Source: Luidia sarsii | Taxonomy: Eukaryota; Echinodermata; Asteroidea; Paxillosida; Luidiidae | Reading direction: 5' to 3' | DNA length: 64,000 bases | Assembly (NCBI GenBank): GCA_949987565.1 | Contig: OX465103.1 | Span: 13,994,774 to 14,058,773 of the forward strand | Part shown: positions 32,341 to 42,891 of the stretch, one piece after another | Numbering within the stretch: the first letter of the stretch is position 1 | How the letters are laid out: each line of letters opens with the position of its first letter | Made by a program: the position numbers and the translations under genes | Notes under the pieces: generated by a model | Databases searched by the model: none | Told to the model about the DNA's origin: nothing | The model's input: the letters and a program-made list of their open reading frames with translations, nothing else

Positions 32341-32995
32341 AAGCTGCGGGATTTTAGCCAGTTCATCACCTTTTGTTGGCCTCTACGTCCACTCTCGTCA
32401 AATGCCACGAGAAAAATGCGGACCGTATAAGAAGCGGTTCCCCTCGGCCCCACCGCACGCTAGCAGTGATCGGCGCAGGGTCGGCGCATGTAATTAAACA
32501 CCTAGACAGTAGCCCCCTTGTTCTTCAGCCCTAGCCCTGTGTAGGACTGTTTCCTGCTAAACCTAGCTAGAGTCACTTTGCAGACCGGCAGTGGAGTGAA
32601 CAACACGCACCACTCTTACTCCAATTCAGCCAAGTCACTGCCCTTTCGCTTTGGTCCGGTCCATCCTTGGTAAGTAAACTTTGATTGGGTTTTTATTTCT
32701 GTTGTTGGAAGAGCGAGTTAGCAGCGACTTTATATTCATTTTCCAGTTTCTTTGTGGTCTGAGATAGCTGACTTGTGTTGAGAGAAGATTGTGGTTTTTA
32801 TATTTGTTTGAACTTAGACCTTAGTTGAAGTTGGGATACTTAATTTAAGTGAGATGCTGTAGATGCATTTGTGCACAAGCGAACTTTTCCTCTTCCATTG
32901 ATTTTTGTATTTATATCTGTCTCATGGGAGAGCTTATGGTCTCTTTGCCCTGTACCTTGTCTTTGGATGGTAGCCACACAGGAAGTTTATAGACA
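32340..32995 (+). repeat. Leader-like segment with a copy of the gag-side junction
   Basis: At 32345-32455, GCTGCGGGATTTTAGCCAG... and CTCTACGTCCACTCTC... match the segment after the integrase zinc finger at about 34128-34245. It then diverges into unique sequence (to about 32849) not found in unit 2. GAGATGCTGTAGATGCATTT (32851) rejoins the material shared with 37036. Confidence 0.65.
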
Positions 32996-33500
32996 ATGGA
33001 GATGCTCTTTGGCCTGATTGGGGGAAAGCATGGTGCCAAAGATGGACCCTTTGCATGGAGCGGTAACTGTCAGGCTGCATTCGAGGTGCTGATAGAGAGG
33101 ATGAGAGCGACCCTCATCCTTGCTTTTGGCCGACTACCAACAGCCCTTCGTCGTGCAAACTGATGCGTCTGGTGGAGGCCTGGGAGCTGTGTTGGTGCAA
33201 AACCAAGATGGCCGAGAAAGAGTGATAGCTTACGCTAGTCGGACCCTCACTCTTGCCGAAGAGAAGTATCCAGCCCACAAGCTGGAATTTCGTGCACTCA
33301 ACTGGACAGTTACAGTCAAATTTCACCGACAACAACCCGCTGTCATGAAGACTTACGTCATGAAGAAAGCCAAGCTGGATGCACACGGGCACAGATGGGT
33401 TAGTGATCTGTCTATCTTCAACATAGATATAGTGTATCAGCCTGGCAAGGCTAACACTAATGCCGACGCTCTCTCCAGGAATTCCAGCGACAGGGTACGC
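32996..33500 (+). pseudogene. Ty3/gypsy RNase H fragment, unit 1
   Basis: Begins at the RT-RNase H connection (CQAAFEVL region) and contains VQTDASGGGLGAVLVQ, VIAYASRTLTLAEEKY, and DIVYQPGKANTNADALSR, the hallmarks of Ty3/gypsy RNase H. The catalytic Asp of TDAS is present. Damage: an extra G near 33128 shifts the frame at FADYQQPF, and 35 bp are missing after CAGTCAAATTT (33321), removing the DYLLGQ segment that unit 2 retains. No RT palm precedes it. Confidence 0.9.
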
Positions 33501-33561
33501 CAGATCCTTGACGAAACGGCAGGAGGGTGGATTCTTCAGGCTATGTCGGATCAGACAGTGC

Positions 33562-34680
33562 AAAGGTCTCCACTCTTAAACAGTCTGTGGGTCGTGCGCT
33601 CACATTTGAGGTGCAGCAGACTGTTGAGAGTACTAAGAGCCATCCATCCCGACCAGCAGATGTTGAAGTTGCATCATCAGGAGAAGATATCCCTGGAAGT
33701 AGCGGAGACGATCCACAGGCAGGGGCAAGGATAACCCAGACGAAGAGTGCCAGGCTGCACGATGCTCAGCAGAGTGATCCAGCTATAAGTCGTGTCCTGC
33801 AACTGAAGTTGACGCAGTCCAAGAGGTTAAGTCGGAGGCAAGCTGCGAAGGAGTCCGGCATTGTGAGGAAGCTGCTTCACTCGTGGAACCACTTGGCGGT
33901 GAAGGATGGCCTGCTTGTCTATCGGAAGGATGGAGATGGCAGATGGTTTCTGTTGGTGATGCCTATTTAAAGGTGATGAGAATCCAAACTCTCCATCACA
34001 TCCATGACTCGATGGGACACCTTGGTCTGGAGAAGACACTTCAGCATGCAAGGGACCACTACTTCTGTCCAGAGATGTATTCAGAGGTCAGGAGCTACAT
34101 CCAGTCCTGTAGGCGGTGTACCCTGAGGCTGCGGGATTTTGCCCGGTTGAACACCTTTTGTTCGCCTCTACGTCCACTCTCAAATATGCCGCGAGAAAAA
34201 CGCGGACCGTACAAGAAGTGGTCCCCCTCAGCCCCACCGCAGCGCGGCACCAGTTCCGGCTCTGGCTGCCATGCAAGAAGATGGAGGTTCCACAGCCAGC
34301 ACGGCGGCACGCCGTCATCTCAGCGGCAGCAACATCAAATCAAGTGGTCTCACAGGTGGCCTATCCATGGTCCATATCCATGGTTGGTCTATCGGCCCCC
34401 TCAACAAACCAGGTCGCCCCCGCACAAGTTTTTCAAGGGAGTACATCGGCAGCCGCATCCACCATCATTGGCTGTGAGTCTAGTGTCCGCGCTCCAAGTA
34501 CGAGACTGGCTCCACCGAACTCTGGTTTTCCAAATGGGCTTAGTGCTCAATCAAGTATGTCGATTCATGCAGGCAGGGTTGCCGGCAATACTATACCACC
34601 GGCAATTCAAGCCCCCACATTCGCTCCATTAGCGCTACCAGTTGGTCAAGCCGATGACATGTTTCCCCTCTCTACTGTGT
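33562..34680 (+). pseudogene. Ty3/gypsy integrase N-terminal zinc finger fused to a gag-like segment, copy A
   Basis: From CAAAGGTCTCCACTC to the minisatellite. The upstream part encodes the linker ending KDGLLVYRKDGDGRWFLLVM. A stop (ATT TAA) then interrupts, and the H2C2 zinc finger follows: HHIHDSMGHLGLEKT, then SCRRC. The integrase catalytic core that should come next is absent. Instead, after CTCTACGTCCACTCTCAAAT, a new ATG context (MPREKRGPYKKWSP) and a Pro/Ala/Ser-rich gag-like frame ending LPVGQADDMFPLS follow. The fusion is seen in every copy, so it arose once. Confidence 0.8.
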
Positions 34681-34683
34681 CAG

Positions 34684-35083
34684 AGCATTATCAATGCTGA
34701 AAGAAGTTCTCATTGTGAGAGCATTATCAATGCTGAAAGAAGTTCTCATTGTGAGAGCATTATCAATGCTGAATGAAGTTCTCATTGTGAGAGCATTATT
34801 GATAGAAATGATACTCAAAGTAGTTCTCATTTTGAGAGTGTTATCAATGCTGAAAGAATTTCTCATTGTCAGAGCATTATCAATGCTGAAAGAAGTTCTC
34901 ATTGTGAGAGCATTATCAATGCTGAAAGAAGTTCTCATTGTGAGAGCATTATCAATGCTGAAAGAAGTTCTCATTGTAAGAGCATTATCAATGCTAAAAG
35001 AAGTTCTCATTGTGAGAGCATTATCAATGCTGAATGAAGTTCTCATTGTGAGAGCATTATTGATAGAAATGATACTCAAAGTC
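34684..35083 (+). repeat. 36-bp coding minisatellite, array A
   Basis: The unit GAGAGCATTATCAATGCTGA plus AAGAAGTTCTCATTGT (36 bp) is repeated about 10 times, with two longer variants containing TTGATAGAAATGATACTCAA. In the frame used by flanking coding sequence it reads ESIINAERSSHC. Units are directly tandem without spacers, so this is not a CRISPR array. Confidence 0.95.
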
Positions 35084-35090
35084 CTGCCTG

Positions 35091-36200
35091 CAAAGGTCTC
35101 CACTCTTAAACAGTCTGTGGGTCGTGCGCTCACATTTGAGGTGCAGCAGACTGTTGAGAGTACTAAGAGCCATCCATCCCGACCAGCAGATGTTGAAGTT
35201 GCATCATCAGGAGAAGATATCCCTGGAAGTAGCGGAGATGATCCACAGGCAGGGGCAAGGATAACCCAGACGAAGAGTGCCAGGCTGCACGATGCTCAGC
35301 AGAGTGATCCAGCTATAAGTCGTGTCCTGCAACTGAAGTTGACGCAGTCCAAGAGGTTAAGTCGGAGGCAAGCTGCGAAGGAGTCCGGCATTGTGAGGAA
35401 GCTGCTTCACTCGTGGAACCACTTGGCGGTGAAGGATGGCCTGCTTGTCTATCGGAAGGATGGAGATGGCAGATGGTTTCTATTGGTGATGCCTAAGGCA
35501 ATGAGAATCCAAACTCTCCATCACATCCATGACTCGATGGGACACCTTGGTCTGGAGAAGACACTTCAGCATGCAAGGGACCGCTACTTTTGTCCAGAGA
35601 TGTATTCGGAGGTCAGGAGCTACATCCAGTCCTTTAGGCGGTGTACCCTGAGGCTGCGGGATTTTGTCCGGTTGAACACCTTTTGTATGCCTCTACGTCC
35701 ACTCTCAAATATGCCGCGAGAAAAACGCGGACCGTACAAGAAGTGGTCCCCCTCAGTCCCACCGCAGCGCGGCACCAGTTCCGGCTCTGGCTGCCGTGCA
35801 AGAAGATGGAGGTTCCACGGCCAGCACGGCAGCACGCAGCACGCCGTCATCTCAGCCACAGCAACATCAAATCAAGTGGTCTCACAGGTGGGCCTATCCA
35901 TGGTCCATATCCATGGTTGGTCTATTGGCCCCCTCAACAAACCAGGTCACCCCCGCACAAGTTTTTCAAGCGGCAGCCGCATCCACAATCATTGGCTGTG
36001 AGTCTAGTGTCCGCGCTCCAAGTATGGGACTCGCTCCACCGAACTCTGGTTTTCCAAATGGGCTTAGTGCTCAATCAAGTGTGTCGATTCATGCAGGCAG
36101 GGTTGCCGGCAATACTATACCACCGGCATTTCAAGCCCCCACATTCGCTCCATTAGCGCTACCAGTTGGTCAAGCCGATGACATATTTCCCCTCTCTACT
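35091..36200 (+). pseudogene. Integrase zinc finger and gag-like segment, copy B
   Basis: Same content as copy A but without RNase H upstream; it joins the minisatellite directly at CCTGCCTGCAAAGG. Here the linker and zinc finger are in one frame (WFLLVMPKAMRIQTLHHIHD), showing that the stop in copy A is secondary. The second Cys pair is damaged: SFRRC instead of SCRRC. Confidence 0.8.
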
Positions 36201-36206
36201 GTGTCA

Positions 36207-36440
36207 GAGCATTATCAATGCTGAAAGAAGTTCTCATTGTGAGAGCATTATCAATGCTGAAAGAAGTTCTCATTGTGAGAGCATTATCAATGCTGAAAGA
36301 AGTTCTCATTGTGAGAGCATTATCAATGCTGAATGAAGTTCTCATTGTGAGAGCATTATTGATAGAAATGATACTCAAAGTAGTTCTCATTGTGAGAGCG
36401 TTATCAATGCTGAAAGAAGTTCTCATTGTGAGAGTATTAT
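36207..36440 (+). repeat. 36-bp coding minisatellite, array B
   Basis: About six units including one TTGATAGAAATGATACTCAA variant. It ends in GTATTATTGATGCAATTGAT, where the downstream coding fragment starts. Confidence 0.95.
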
Positions 36441-36895
36441 TGATGCAATTGATACTGAAAGGAGAATGTTTCCATAGTAGCTCCTTCTCAGTTATTGCTC
36501 AAGATGGAATGTATTACATTTTTGATTCTCATTCTAGAAATCACAACGGCTTGCAAAGCAGTGAAGGAAGAAGTTTACTAAAATAATAATAATAATAATA
36601 ATAACGGACATTTCTAGAGTGCCAGAATCCGTCTGCAAAGACGCTCAAGGCGCTTAACAACATTATACAGAATCAAAGAAAAGACTACATATACTATTAA
36701 TTAGGAAAACTATGATCATGGCAAGGTGTACACAGGTATTGTACTGAACTTGCTCATTCTATGAATTTGTCTGATGCTGAGCAGTTTGAAATTACAGGTG
36801 TTGCTGCTAATGATTCAATTAGCATCCATAGACATGATCACACTGGCAATACCCATTGTGAGAGCATTATCAATGCTGAAAGAAGTTCTCATTGT
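36441..36895 (+). pseudogene. FDSHSR-motif protein fragment (possible Helitron-associated peptidase), unit 1
   Basis: After the minisatellite, one frame gives SFSVIAQDGMYYIFDSHSRN and GLQSSEGRSLL, and then, beyond a SINE insertion, CTELAHSMNLSDAEQFEITG and a final minisatellite unit (36857-36892). The YYIFDSHSR block resembles peptidase-like segments in large transposon proteins, including some Helitron-type ones, but I cannot prove the family. Stop codons at the array junction and the SINE at 36582-36710 disable it. Confidence 0.45.
36582..36710. repeat. SINE-like insertion with (AAT)n end, unit 1
   Basis: An (AATAAT) run, then ACGGACATTTCTAGAGTGCC and AAGACGCTCAAGGCGCTTAA. The same insertion is in unit 2 (41170-41305). 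A third copy of the host sequence at about 41503-41545 lacks it. A related element is at about 53215-53290. Confidence 0.75.
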
Positions 36896-36899
36896 GTGA

Positions 36900-37178
36900 G
36901 GAAGAGGTGCACTCGATCCATGGTGGGCCCATCAGGGAAAAGATTTGGGTTGGCTCACTTCGGCTTAGTTTAAAGTCGCAGTAGTCGCAACACACGAAAA
37001 AATAAGAGTTTTGCTCTTCCAGCTTTCTTTGACTGAGATGCTGTAGATGCATTTGTGCACAAGCGAACTTTTCCTCTTGCATTGATTTTTGTATTTATAT
37101 CTGTCTCATGGGAGAGCTTATGGTCTCTTTGCCCTGTACCTTGTCTTTGGATGGTAGCCACACAGGAAGTTTATAGAC
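36900..37178 (+). repeat. Junction between composite units 1 and 2
   Basis: GTGCACTCGATCCATGGTGG... matches 32108 onward, then jumps at TTTCTTTGACTG to GAGATGCTGTAGATGCATTT (unit 1 has about 610 extra bp at this point). It marks the start of the second copy of the 4.2-kb unit. Confidence 0.8.
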
Positions 37179-37179
37179 A

Positions 37180-37690
37180 ATGGAGATGCTCTTTGGCCTG
37201 ATTGGGGGAAAGCATGGTGCCAAAGATGGACCCTTCGCATGGAGCGGTAACTGTCAGGCTGCATTCGAGGTGCTGATAGAGAGGATGATGGCGACCACCA
37301 TCCTTGCTTTTGCCGACTACCAACAGCCCTTCGTCGTGCAAACCTCTGGTGGAGGCCTGGGAGCTGTGTTGGTGCAAAACCAAGATGGCCGAGAAAGAGT
37401 GATAGCTTACGCTAGTCGGACCCTCACTCTTGCCGAAGAGAAGTATCCAGCCCAGAACCTGAAATTTTGTGCACTCAACTGGGCAGTTACAGTCAAATTT
37501 CGCGATTACCTGTTAGGACAGAAGGTAACAGCTATCACCGACAACAACCCGCTGTCATGTAGACTTACATCATGAAGAAAGCCAAGCTGGATGCACACGG
37601 GCACAGATGGGTTAGTAATCTGTCTATCTTCAACATAGATATAGTGTATTGGCCTGGCAAGGCTAACACTTGTGCCGACGCTCTCTCCAG
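37180..37690 (+). pseudogene. Ty3/gypsy RNase H fragment, unit 2
   Basis: Same fragment as unit 1, offset by 4,184 bp. It keeps the DYLLGQKVTAITDNNPLS segment that unit 1 lost, but the Asp-Ala of TDAS is deleted (VQTSGGGLG), removing a catalytic acid. A frame break follows at the LSCRLTS/YIMKKAK point. Confidence 0.9.
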
Positions 37691-37772
37691 GAATTCCAGC
37701 GACAGGGTACGCCAGATCCTTGACGAAACGGCAGGAGGGTGGATTCTTCAGGCTATGTCGGATCAGACAGTG

Positions 37773-38900
37773 CAAAGGTCTCCACTCTTAAACAGTCTGT
37801 GGGTCGTGCGCTCACATTTGAGGTGCAGCAGACTGTTGAGAGTACTAAGAGCCATCCATCCCGACCAGCAGATGTTGAAGTTGCATCATCAGGAGAAGAT
37901 ATCCCTGGAAGTAGCGGAGATGATCCACAGGCTGGGGCAAGGATAACCCAGACGAAGAGTGCCAGGCTGCACGATGCCCAGCAGAGTGATCCAGCTATAA
38001 GTCGTGTCCTGCAACTGAAGTTGACGCAGTCCAAGAGGTTAAGTCAGAGGCAAGCTGCGAAGGAGTCCGGCATTGTGAGGAAGCTGCTTCACTCGTGGAA
38101 CCACTTGGCGGTGAAGGATGGCCTGCTTGTCTATCGGAAGGATGGAGATGGCAGATGGTTTCTGTTGGTGATGCCTATTTAAAGGTGATGAGAATCCAAA
38201 CTCTCCATCACATCCATGACTCGATGGGACACCTTGGTCTGGAGAAGACACTTCAGCATGCAAGGGACCGCTACTTCTGTCCAGAGATGTATTCAGAGGT
38301 CAGGAGCTACATCCAGTCCTGTAGGCGGTGTACCCTGAGGCTGCGGGATTTTGCCCGGTTGAACACCTTTTGTTCGCCTCTACGTCCACTCTCAAATATG
38401 CCGCGAGAAAAACGCGGACCGTACAAGAAGTGGTCCCCCTCAGCCCCACCGCAGCGCGGCACCAGTTCCGGCTCTGGCTGCCATGCAAGAAGATGGAGGT
38501 TCCACAGCCAGCACGGCGGCACGCAGCACGCCGTCATCTCAGCGGCAGCAGCATCAAATCAAGTGGTCTCACAGGTGGGCCTATCCATGGTCCATATCCA
38601 TGGTTGGTCTATCGGCCCCCTCAACAAACCAGGTCGCCCCCGCACAAGTTTTTCAAGGGAGTACATCGGCAGCCGCATCCACCATCATTGGCTGTGAGTC
38701 TAGTGTCCGCGCTCCAAGTACGAGACTGGCTCCACCGAACTCTGGTTTTCCAAATGGGCTTAGTGCTCAATCAAGTATGTCGATTCATGCAGGCAGGGTT
38801 GCCGGCAATACTATACCACCGGCATTTCAAGCCCCCACATTCGCTCCATTAGCGCTACCAGTTGGTCAAGCCGATGACATGTTTCCCCTCTCTACTGTGT
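37773..38900 (+). pseudogene. Integrase zinc finger and gag-like segment, copy C
   Basis: Counterpart of copy A, including the same ATT TAA stop before the zinc finger, so it was duplicated after that mutation. The zinc-finger residues HHIHDSMGHLG and SCRRC are intact. Confidence 0.8.
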
Positions 38901-38903
38901 CAG

Positions 38904-39303
38904 AGCATTATCAATGCTGAAAGAAGTTCTCATTGTGAGAGCATTATCAATGCTGAAAGAAGTTCTCATTGTGAGAGCATTATCAATGCTGAATGAAGTT
39001 CTCATTGTGAGAGCATTATTGATAGAAATGATACTCAAAGTAGTTCTCATTTTGAGAGTGTTATCAATGCTGAAAGAAGTTCTCATTGTCAGAGCATTAT
39101 CAATGCTGAAAGAAGTTCTCATTGTGAGAGCATTATCAATGCTGAAAGAAGTTCTCATTGTGAGAGCATTATCAATGCTGAAAGAAGTTCTCATTGTGAG
39201 AGCATTATCAATGCTAAAAGAAGTTCTCATTGTGAGAGCATTATCAATGCTGAATGAAGTTCTCATTGTGAGAGCATTATTGATAGAAATGATACTCAAA
39301 GTC
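38904..39303 (+). repeat. 36-bp coding minisatellite, array C
   Basis: Counterpart of array A with the same unit order, including both long variants, offset by 4,220 bp. Confidence 0.95.
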
Positions 39304-39310
39304 CTGCCTG

Positions 39311-40425
39311 CAAAGGTCTCCACTCTTAAACAGTCTGTGGGTCGTGTGCTCACATTTGAGGTGCAGCAGACTGTTGAGAGTACTAAGAGCCATCCATCCC
39401 GACCAGCAGATGTTGAAGTTGCATCATCAGGAGAAGATATCCCTGGAAGTAGCGGAGATGATCCACAGGCTGGGGCAAGGATAACCCAGACGAAGAGTGC
39501 CAGGCTGCACGATGCTCAGCAGAGTGATCCAGCTATAAGTCGTGTCCTGCAACTGAAGTTGACGCAGTCCAAGAGGTTAAGTCGGAGGCAAGCTGCGAAG
39601 GAGTCCGGCATTGTGAGGAAGCTGCTTCACTCGTGGAACCACTTGGCGGTGAAGGATGGCCTGCTTGTCTATCGGAAGGATGGAGATAGCAGATGGTTTC
39701 TATTGGTGATGCCTAAGGCAATGAGAATCCAAACTCTCCATCACATCCATGACTCGATGAGACACCTTGGTCTGGAGAAGACACTTCAGCATGCAAGGGA
39801 CCGCTAATTTTGTCCAGAGATGTATTCGGAGGTCAGGAGCTACATCCAGTCCTGTAGGCGGTGTACCCTGAGGCTGCGGGATTTTGCCCGGTTGAACACC
39901 TTTTGTATGCCTCTACGTCCACTCTCAAATATGCCGCGAGAAAAACGCGGACCGTACAAGAAGTGGTCCCCCTCAGCCCCACCGCAGCGCGGCACCAGTT
40001 CCGGCTCTGGCTGCCGTGCAAGAAGATGGAGGTTCCACGGCCAGCACGGCGGCACGCAGCACGCCGTCATCTCAGCGGCAGCAGCATCAAATCAAGTGGT
40101 CTCACGGGTTGGCCTATCCATGGTCCATATCCATGGTTGGTCTATCGGCCCCCTCAACAAACCAGGTCACCCCCTCACAAGTTTTTCAAGTGGCAGCCGC
40201 ATCCACCATCATTGGCTGTGAGTCTAGTGTCCACGCTCCAAGTACGAGACTGGCTCCACCGAACTCTGGTTTTCCAAATGGGCTTAGTGCTCAATCAAGT
40301 ATGTCGATTAATGCAGGCAGGGTTGCCGGCAATACTATACCACCGGCAATTCAAGCCCCCACATTCGCTCCATTAGCGCTACCAGTTGGTCAAGCCGATG
40401 ACATGTTTCCCCTCTCTACTGTGTC
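39311..40425 (+). pseudogene. Integrase zinc finger and gag-like segment, copy D
   Basis: Counterpart of copy B. It has its own damage: CGCTAATTTTGTCC introduces a stop within the zinc finger (about 39805), and GGACACC is changed to AGACACC. Confidence 0.8.
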
Positions 40426-40426
40426 A

Positions 40427-41040
40427 GAGCATAATCAATGCTGAAAGAAGTTTTCATTGTGAGAGCATTATCAATGCTGAATGAAGTTCTCATTGTGAGA
40501 GCATTATTGATAGAAATGATACTCAAAGTAGTTCTCATTTTGAGAGTGTTATCAATGCTGAAAGAAGTTCTCATTGTGAGAGCATTATCAATGCTGAATG
40601 AAGTTCTCATTGTGATAGCATTATCAATGCTATATGAAGTTCTCATTGTGAGAGCATTATTGATAGAAATGATACTCAAAGTAGTTCTCATTTTGAGAGT
40701 GTTATCAATGCTGAAAGAAGTTCTCATTGTGAGAGCATTATCAATGCTGAATGAAGTTCTCATTGTGAGAGCATTATCAATGCTGAATGAAGTTCTCATT
40801 GTGAGAGCATTATCAATGCTGAATGAAGTTCTCATTGTGAGAGCATTATCAATGCTGAATGAAGTTCTCAATGTGAGACCATTATCAATGCTGAAAGAAG
40901 TTCTCATTGTGAGAGCATTATCAATGCTGAAAGAAGTTCTCATTGTGAGAGCATTATCAATGCTGAAAGAAGTTCTCATTGTGAGAGCATTATCAATGCT
41001 GAAAGAATTTCTCATTGTCAGAGTATTATTGATGCAATTG
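40427..41040 (+). repeat. 36-bp coding minisatellite, array D (expanded)
   Basis: About 16 units against about 6 in the corresponding array B, so this array expanded or contracted after the 4.2-kb duplication. It contains two TTGATAGAAATGATACTCAA variants. Confidence 0.95.
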
Positions 41041-41495
41041 ATACTGAAAGGAGAATGTTTCCATAGTAGCTCCTTCTCAGTTATTGCTCAAGATGGAATG
41101 TATTACATTTTTGATTCTCATTCTAGAAATGACAACGGCTTGCAAAGCAGTGAAGGAAGAAGTTTACTAAAATAATAATAATAATAATAATAATAACGGA
41201 CATTTCTAGAGCGCCAGAATCCGTCTGCAAAGACGCTCAAGGCGCTTAACAACATTATACAGAATCAAAGAAAAGACTACATATACTATTAATTAGGAAA
41301 ACTATGATCATGGCAAGGTGTACACAGGTATTGTACTGAACTTGCTCATTCTATGAATTTGTCTAATGCTGAGCAGTTTGAAATTACAGGTGTTGCTGCT
41401 AATGATTCAATTAGCATCCATAGACATGATCACACGGGCAATACCCATTGTGAGAGCATTATCAATGCTGAAAGAAGTTCTCATTGTGTGAGGAA
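41041..41495 (+). pseudogene. FDSHSR-motif protein fragment, unit 2
   Basis: Counterpart of 36441-36895: YYIFDSHSRNDNGLQ, the same SINE (41170-41305), then CTELAHSMNLSNAEQFEITG and a final minisatellite unit. A third partial copy (GGTTTACTGAAATG, then GCAAGGTGTGCACAGCTATT) follows at about 41500-41560, without the SINE. Confidence 0.45.
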
Positions 41496-41656
41496 GAGGT
41501 TTACTGAAATGCGTATCATCATGGCAAGGTGTGCACAGCTATTGCACTGAACTTGCTCATTCCATGAACTTGTCATTGTATACTAAATGTAAATGAATTT
41601 GAGAAGAGGTCAGAAATTCAAATATTGTCATGATGCAGATTACCGGACGAAAATGA

Positions 41657-42180
41657 AGAAGAAATAAAAAGGACCATAGAATACCTACATGGCTTTGCTC
41701 ACTTTCTGCGGCTGCTTTTAGATGTCCTGAAGCCATAAATACACTGCTGCGTCAACAAAGAGATTCAAGAAGAATTGCAGACTTAGATTGCAGTGAAAAG
41801 TGTGCAATATTGAGAAGTAATCCTGTGACTGATGCTGAGAAGCGATTTCATACCTTCTCGAAAGGAGTAGAATTTCAGCAGAGAGGATCCCTGCACACAT
41901 GTTGCTTGTTTTGGCTTGAGAATGTGCCAAGATTGGCAGAAGACAGTGATAATAAAGTAATAAAGTAAATTTGCTGGTACGTATATCAGTTGTAAGTTAC
42001 CAACAAAGACAGATGATGAGGAATTGAACGAAGTAGTAAGTAATATGCAGCAGCATAGTAAGAAGCACTCAAAATCTTGTAGAGGGGAACTAATTGCAGA
42101 TTCAATTTTCCAAGACCCTTTCCAAGATCAAAAAGAACATTTATTGCAAGACCTGAACCAATGAACAAGGACAATGAAGG
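41657..42180 (+). pseudogene. Helitron Rep (HUH endonuclease) region, decayed
   Basis: The frame open at 41657-41968 encodes SAAAFRCPEAINTLL, EKCAILRSNPVTD and GVEFQQRGSLHTCCLFWL, the block before and across the HUH motif of Helitron Rep. The expected H-x-H is H-T-C, so the metal-binding pair is broken. After a frameshift, YISCKLPTKTDDEELNEVV and SKKHSKSC continue (from 41970), and after another, PRSKRTFIARPEPMNK (about 42118-42165). At least two frameshifts plus stops mean it is dead. Family recognition rests on the ordered series of motifs. Confidence 0.8.
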
Positions 42181-42339
42181 AGATGAAGATGGTTCTTATA
42201 AATGATGATGAAAGTGTTCCCACTAGTAATGAGAAGAATACAGGTAAGCAGACTAAAGCCAGGGAATTGGTGCAGTCAGTGTGGTATGCAATACGGGATG
42301 AGAAAAAATAACACATTACACAGATTAATTTGAGAATGC

Positions 42340-42720
42340 CAATGATATTTTGAGCAGGAAAGACACCATTGTTATGAAGAGAGAACCTCAAGATACATGG
42401 GTGAATCTGTGTAATCCTAATTTGATAAGGGCCTGAAATCCTAATATGGACATACAATACATCAGTGATGCATATGCCTGTGCAGCATATGTTGTATCAT
42501 ACATGTCAAAGTCTGAACGTGAATTGGGACAGTTATTAGGACAAGCACAGAGTGAAGCAAGGAAAGGGAATTTACAATGTACATGCCAGAGTATGAAGGA
42601 AATTGGATGTGTGTATTTACATAACAGGGTATTTATCAGCCCAGGAAGCAGTGTTTTGTGTTTGTGGTCTCAGGTTGACAGAAGGTTCAAGAGCATTCTA
42701 GCTGTTGGTTATTTTGATCA
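42340..42720 (+). pseudogene. Helitron Rep/helicase linker region, decayed
   Basis: KDTIVMKREPQDTWVN, a stop, then [20 protein letters not shown] and [20 protein letters not shown] match the conserved region after the Rep domain in Helitrons. A one-base shift near 42630 moves the frame to [20 protein letters not shown], which restores the typical SAQEA block. Confidence 0.85.
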
Positions 42721-42771
42721 GTCAAAGGAAAAGCCCTGCATCAGAGAGATACTACAGTAGATCAGTGGAAT

Positions 42772-42884
42772 GATGGTTTTATTTGAACCTGAGACCTCTG
42801 GACTTAACATACCAAAGCTCTTCCATCGTAGCTATCTAGCCCTTAGATGGTGGCCTTCCAAATAGTCAACTAGTCTTTGCCGGG
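42772..42884 (-). repeat. tRNA-derived SINE inserted in the Helitron
   Basis: The reverse complement shows the leader CAAAGACTAGTTGACTATTT, the A-box region (CTAGATAGCTACGATGG) and the B-box region (GAGGTCTCAGGTTCAAA). GTGGAAT at 42765-42771 and 42885-42891 is a possible 7-bp target-site duplication. It separates the two Helitron coding pieces. Confidence 0.75.
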
Positions 42885-42891
42885 GTGGAAT

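Noticed and set aside
35091..40425. Functional integrase
   Set aside because: Only the N-terminal zinc finger is present in all four copies; the catalytic core is absent and replaced by a gag-like segment.
34684..41040. CRISPR-like arrays with a 36-bp repeat
   Set aside because: The 36-bp units are directly tandem with no spacers, are variable, read in a coding frame, and sit in a eukaryotic transposon context.
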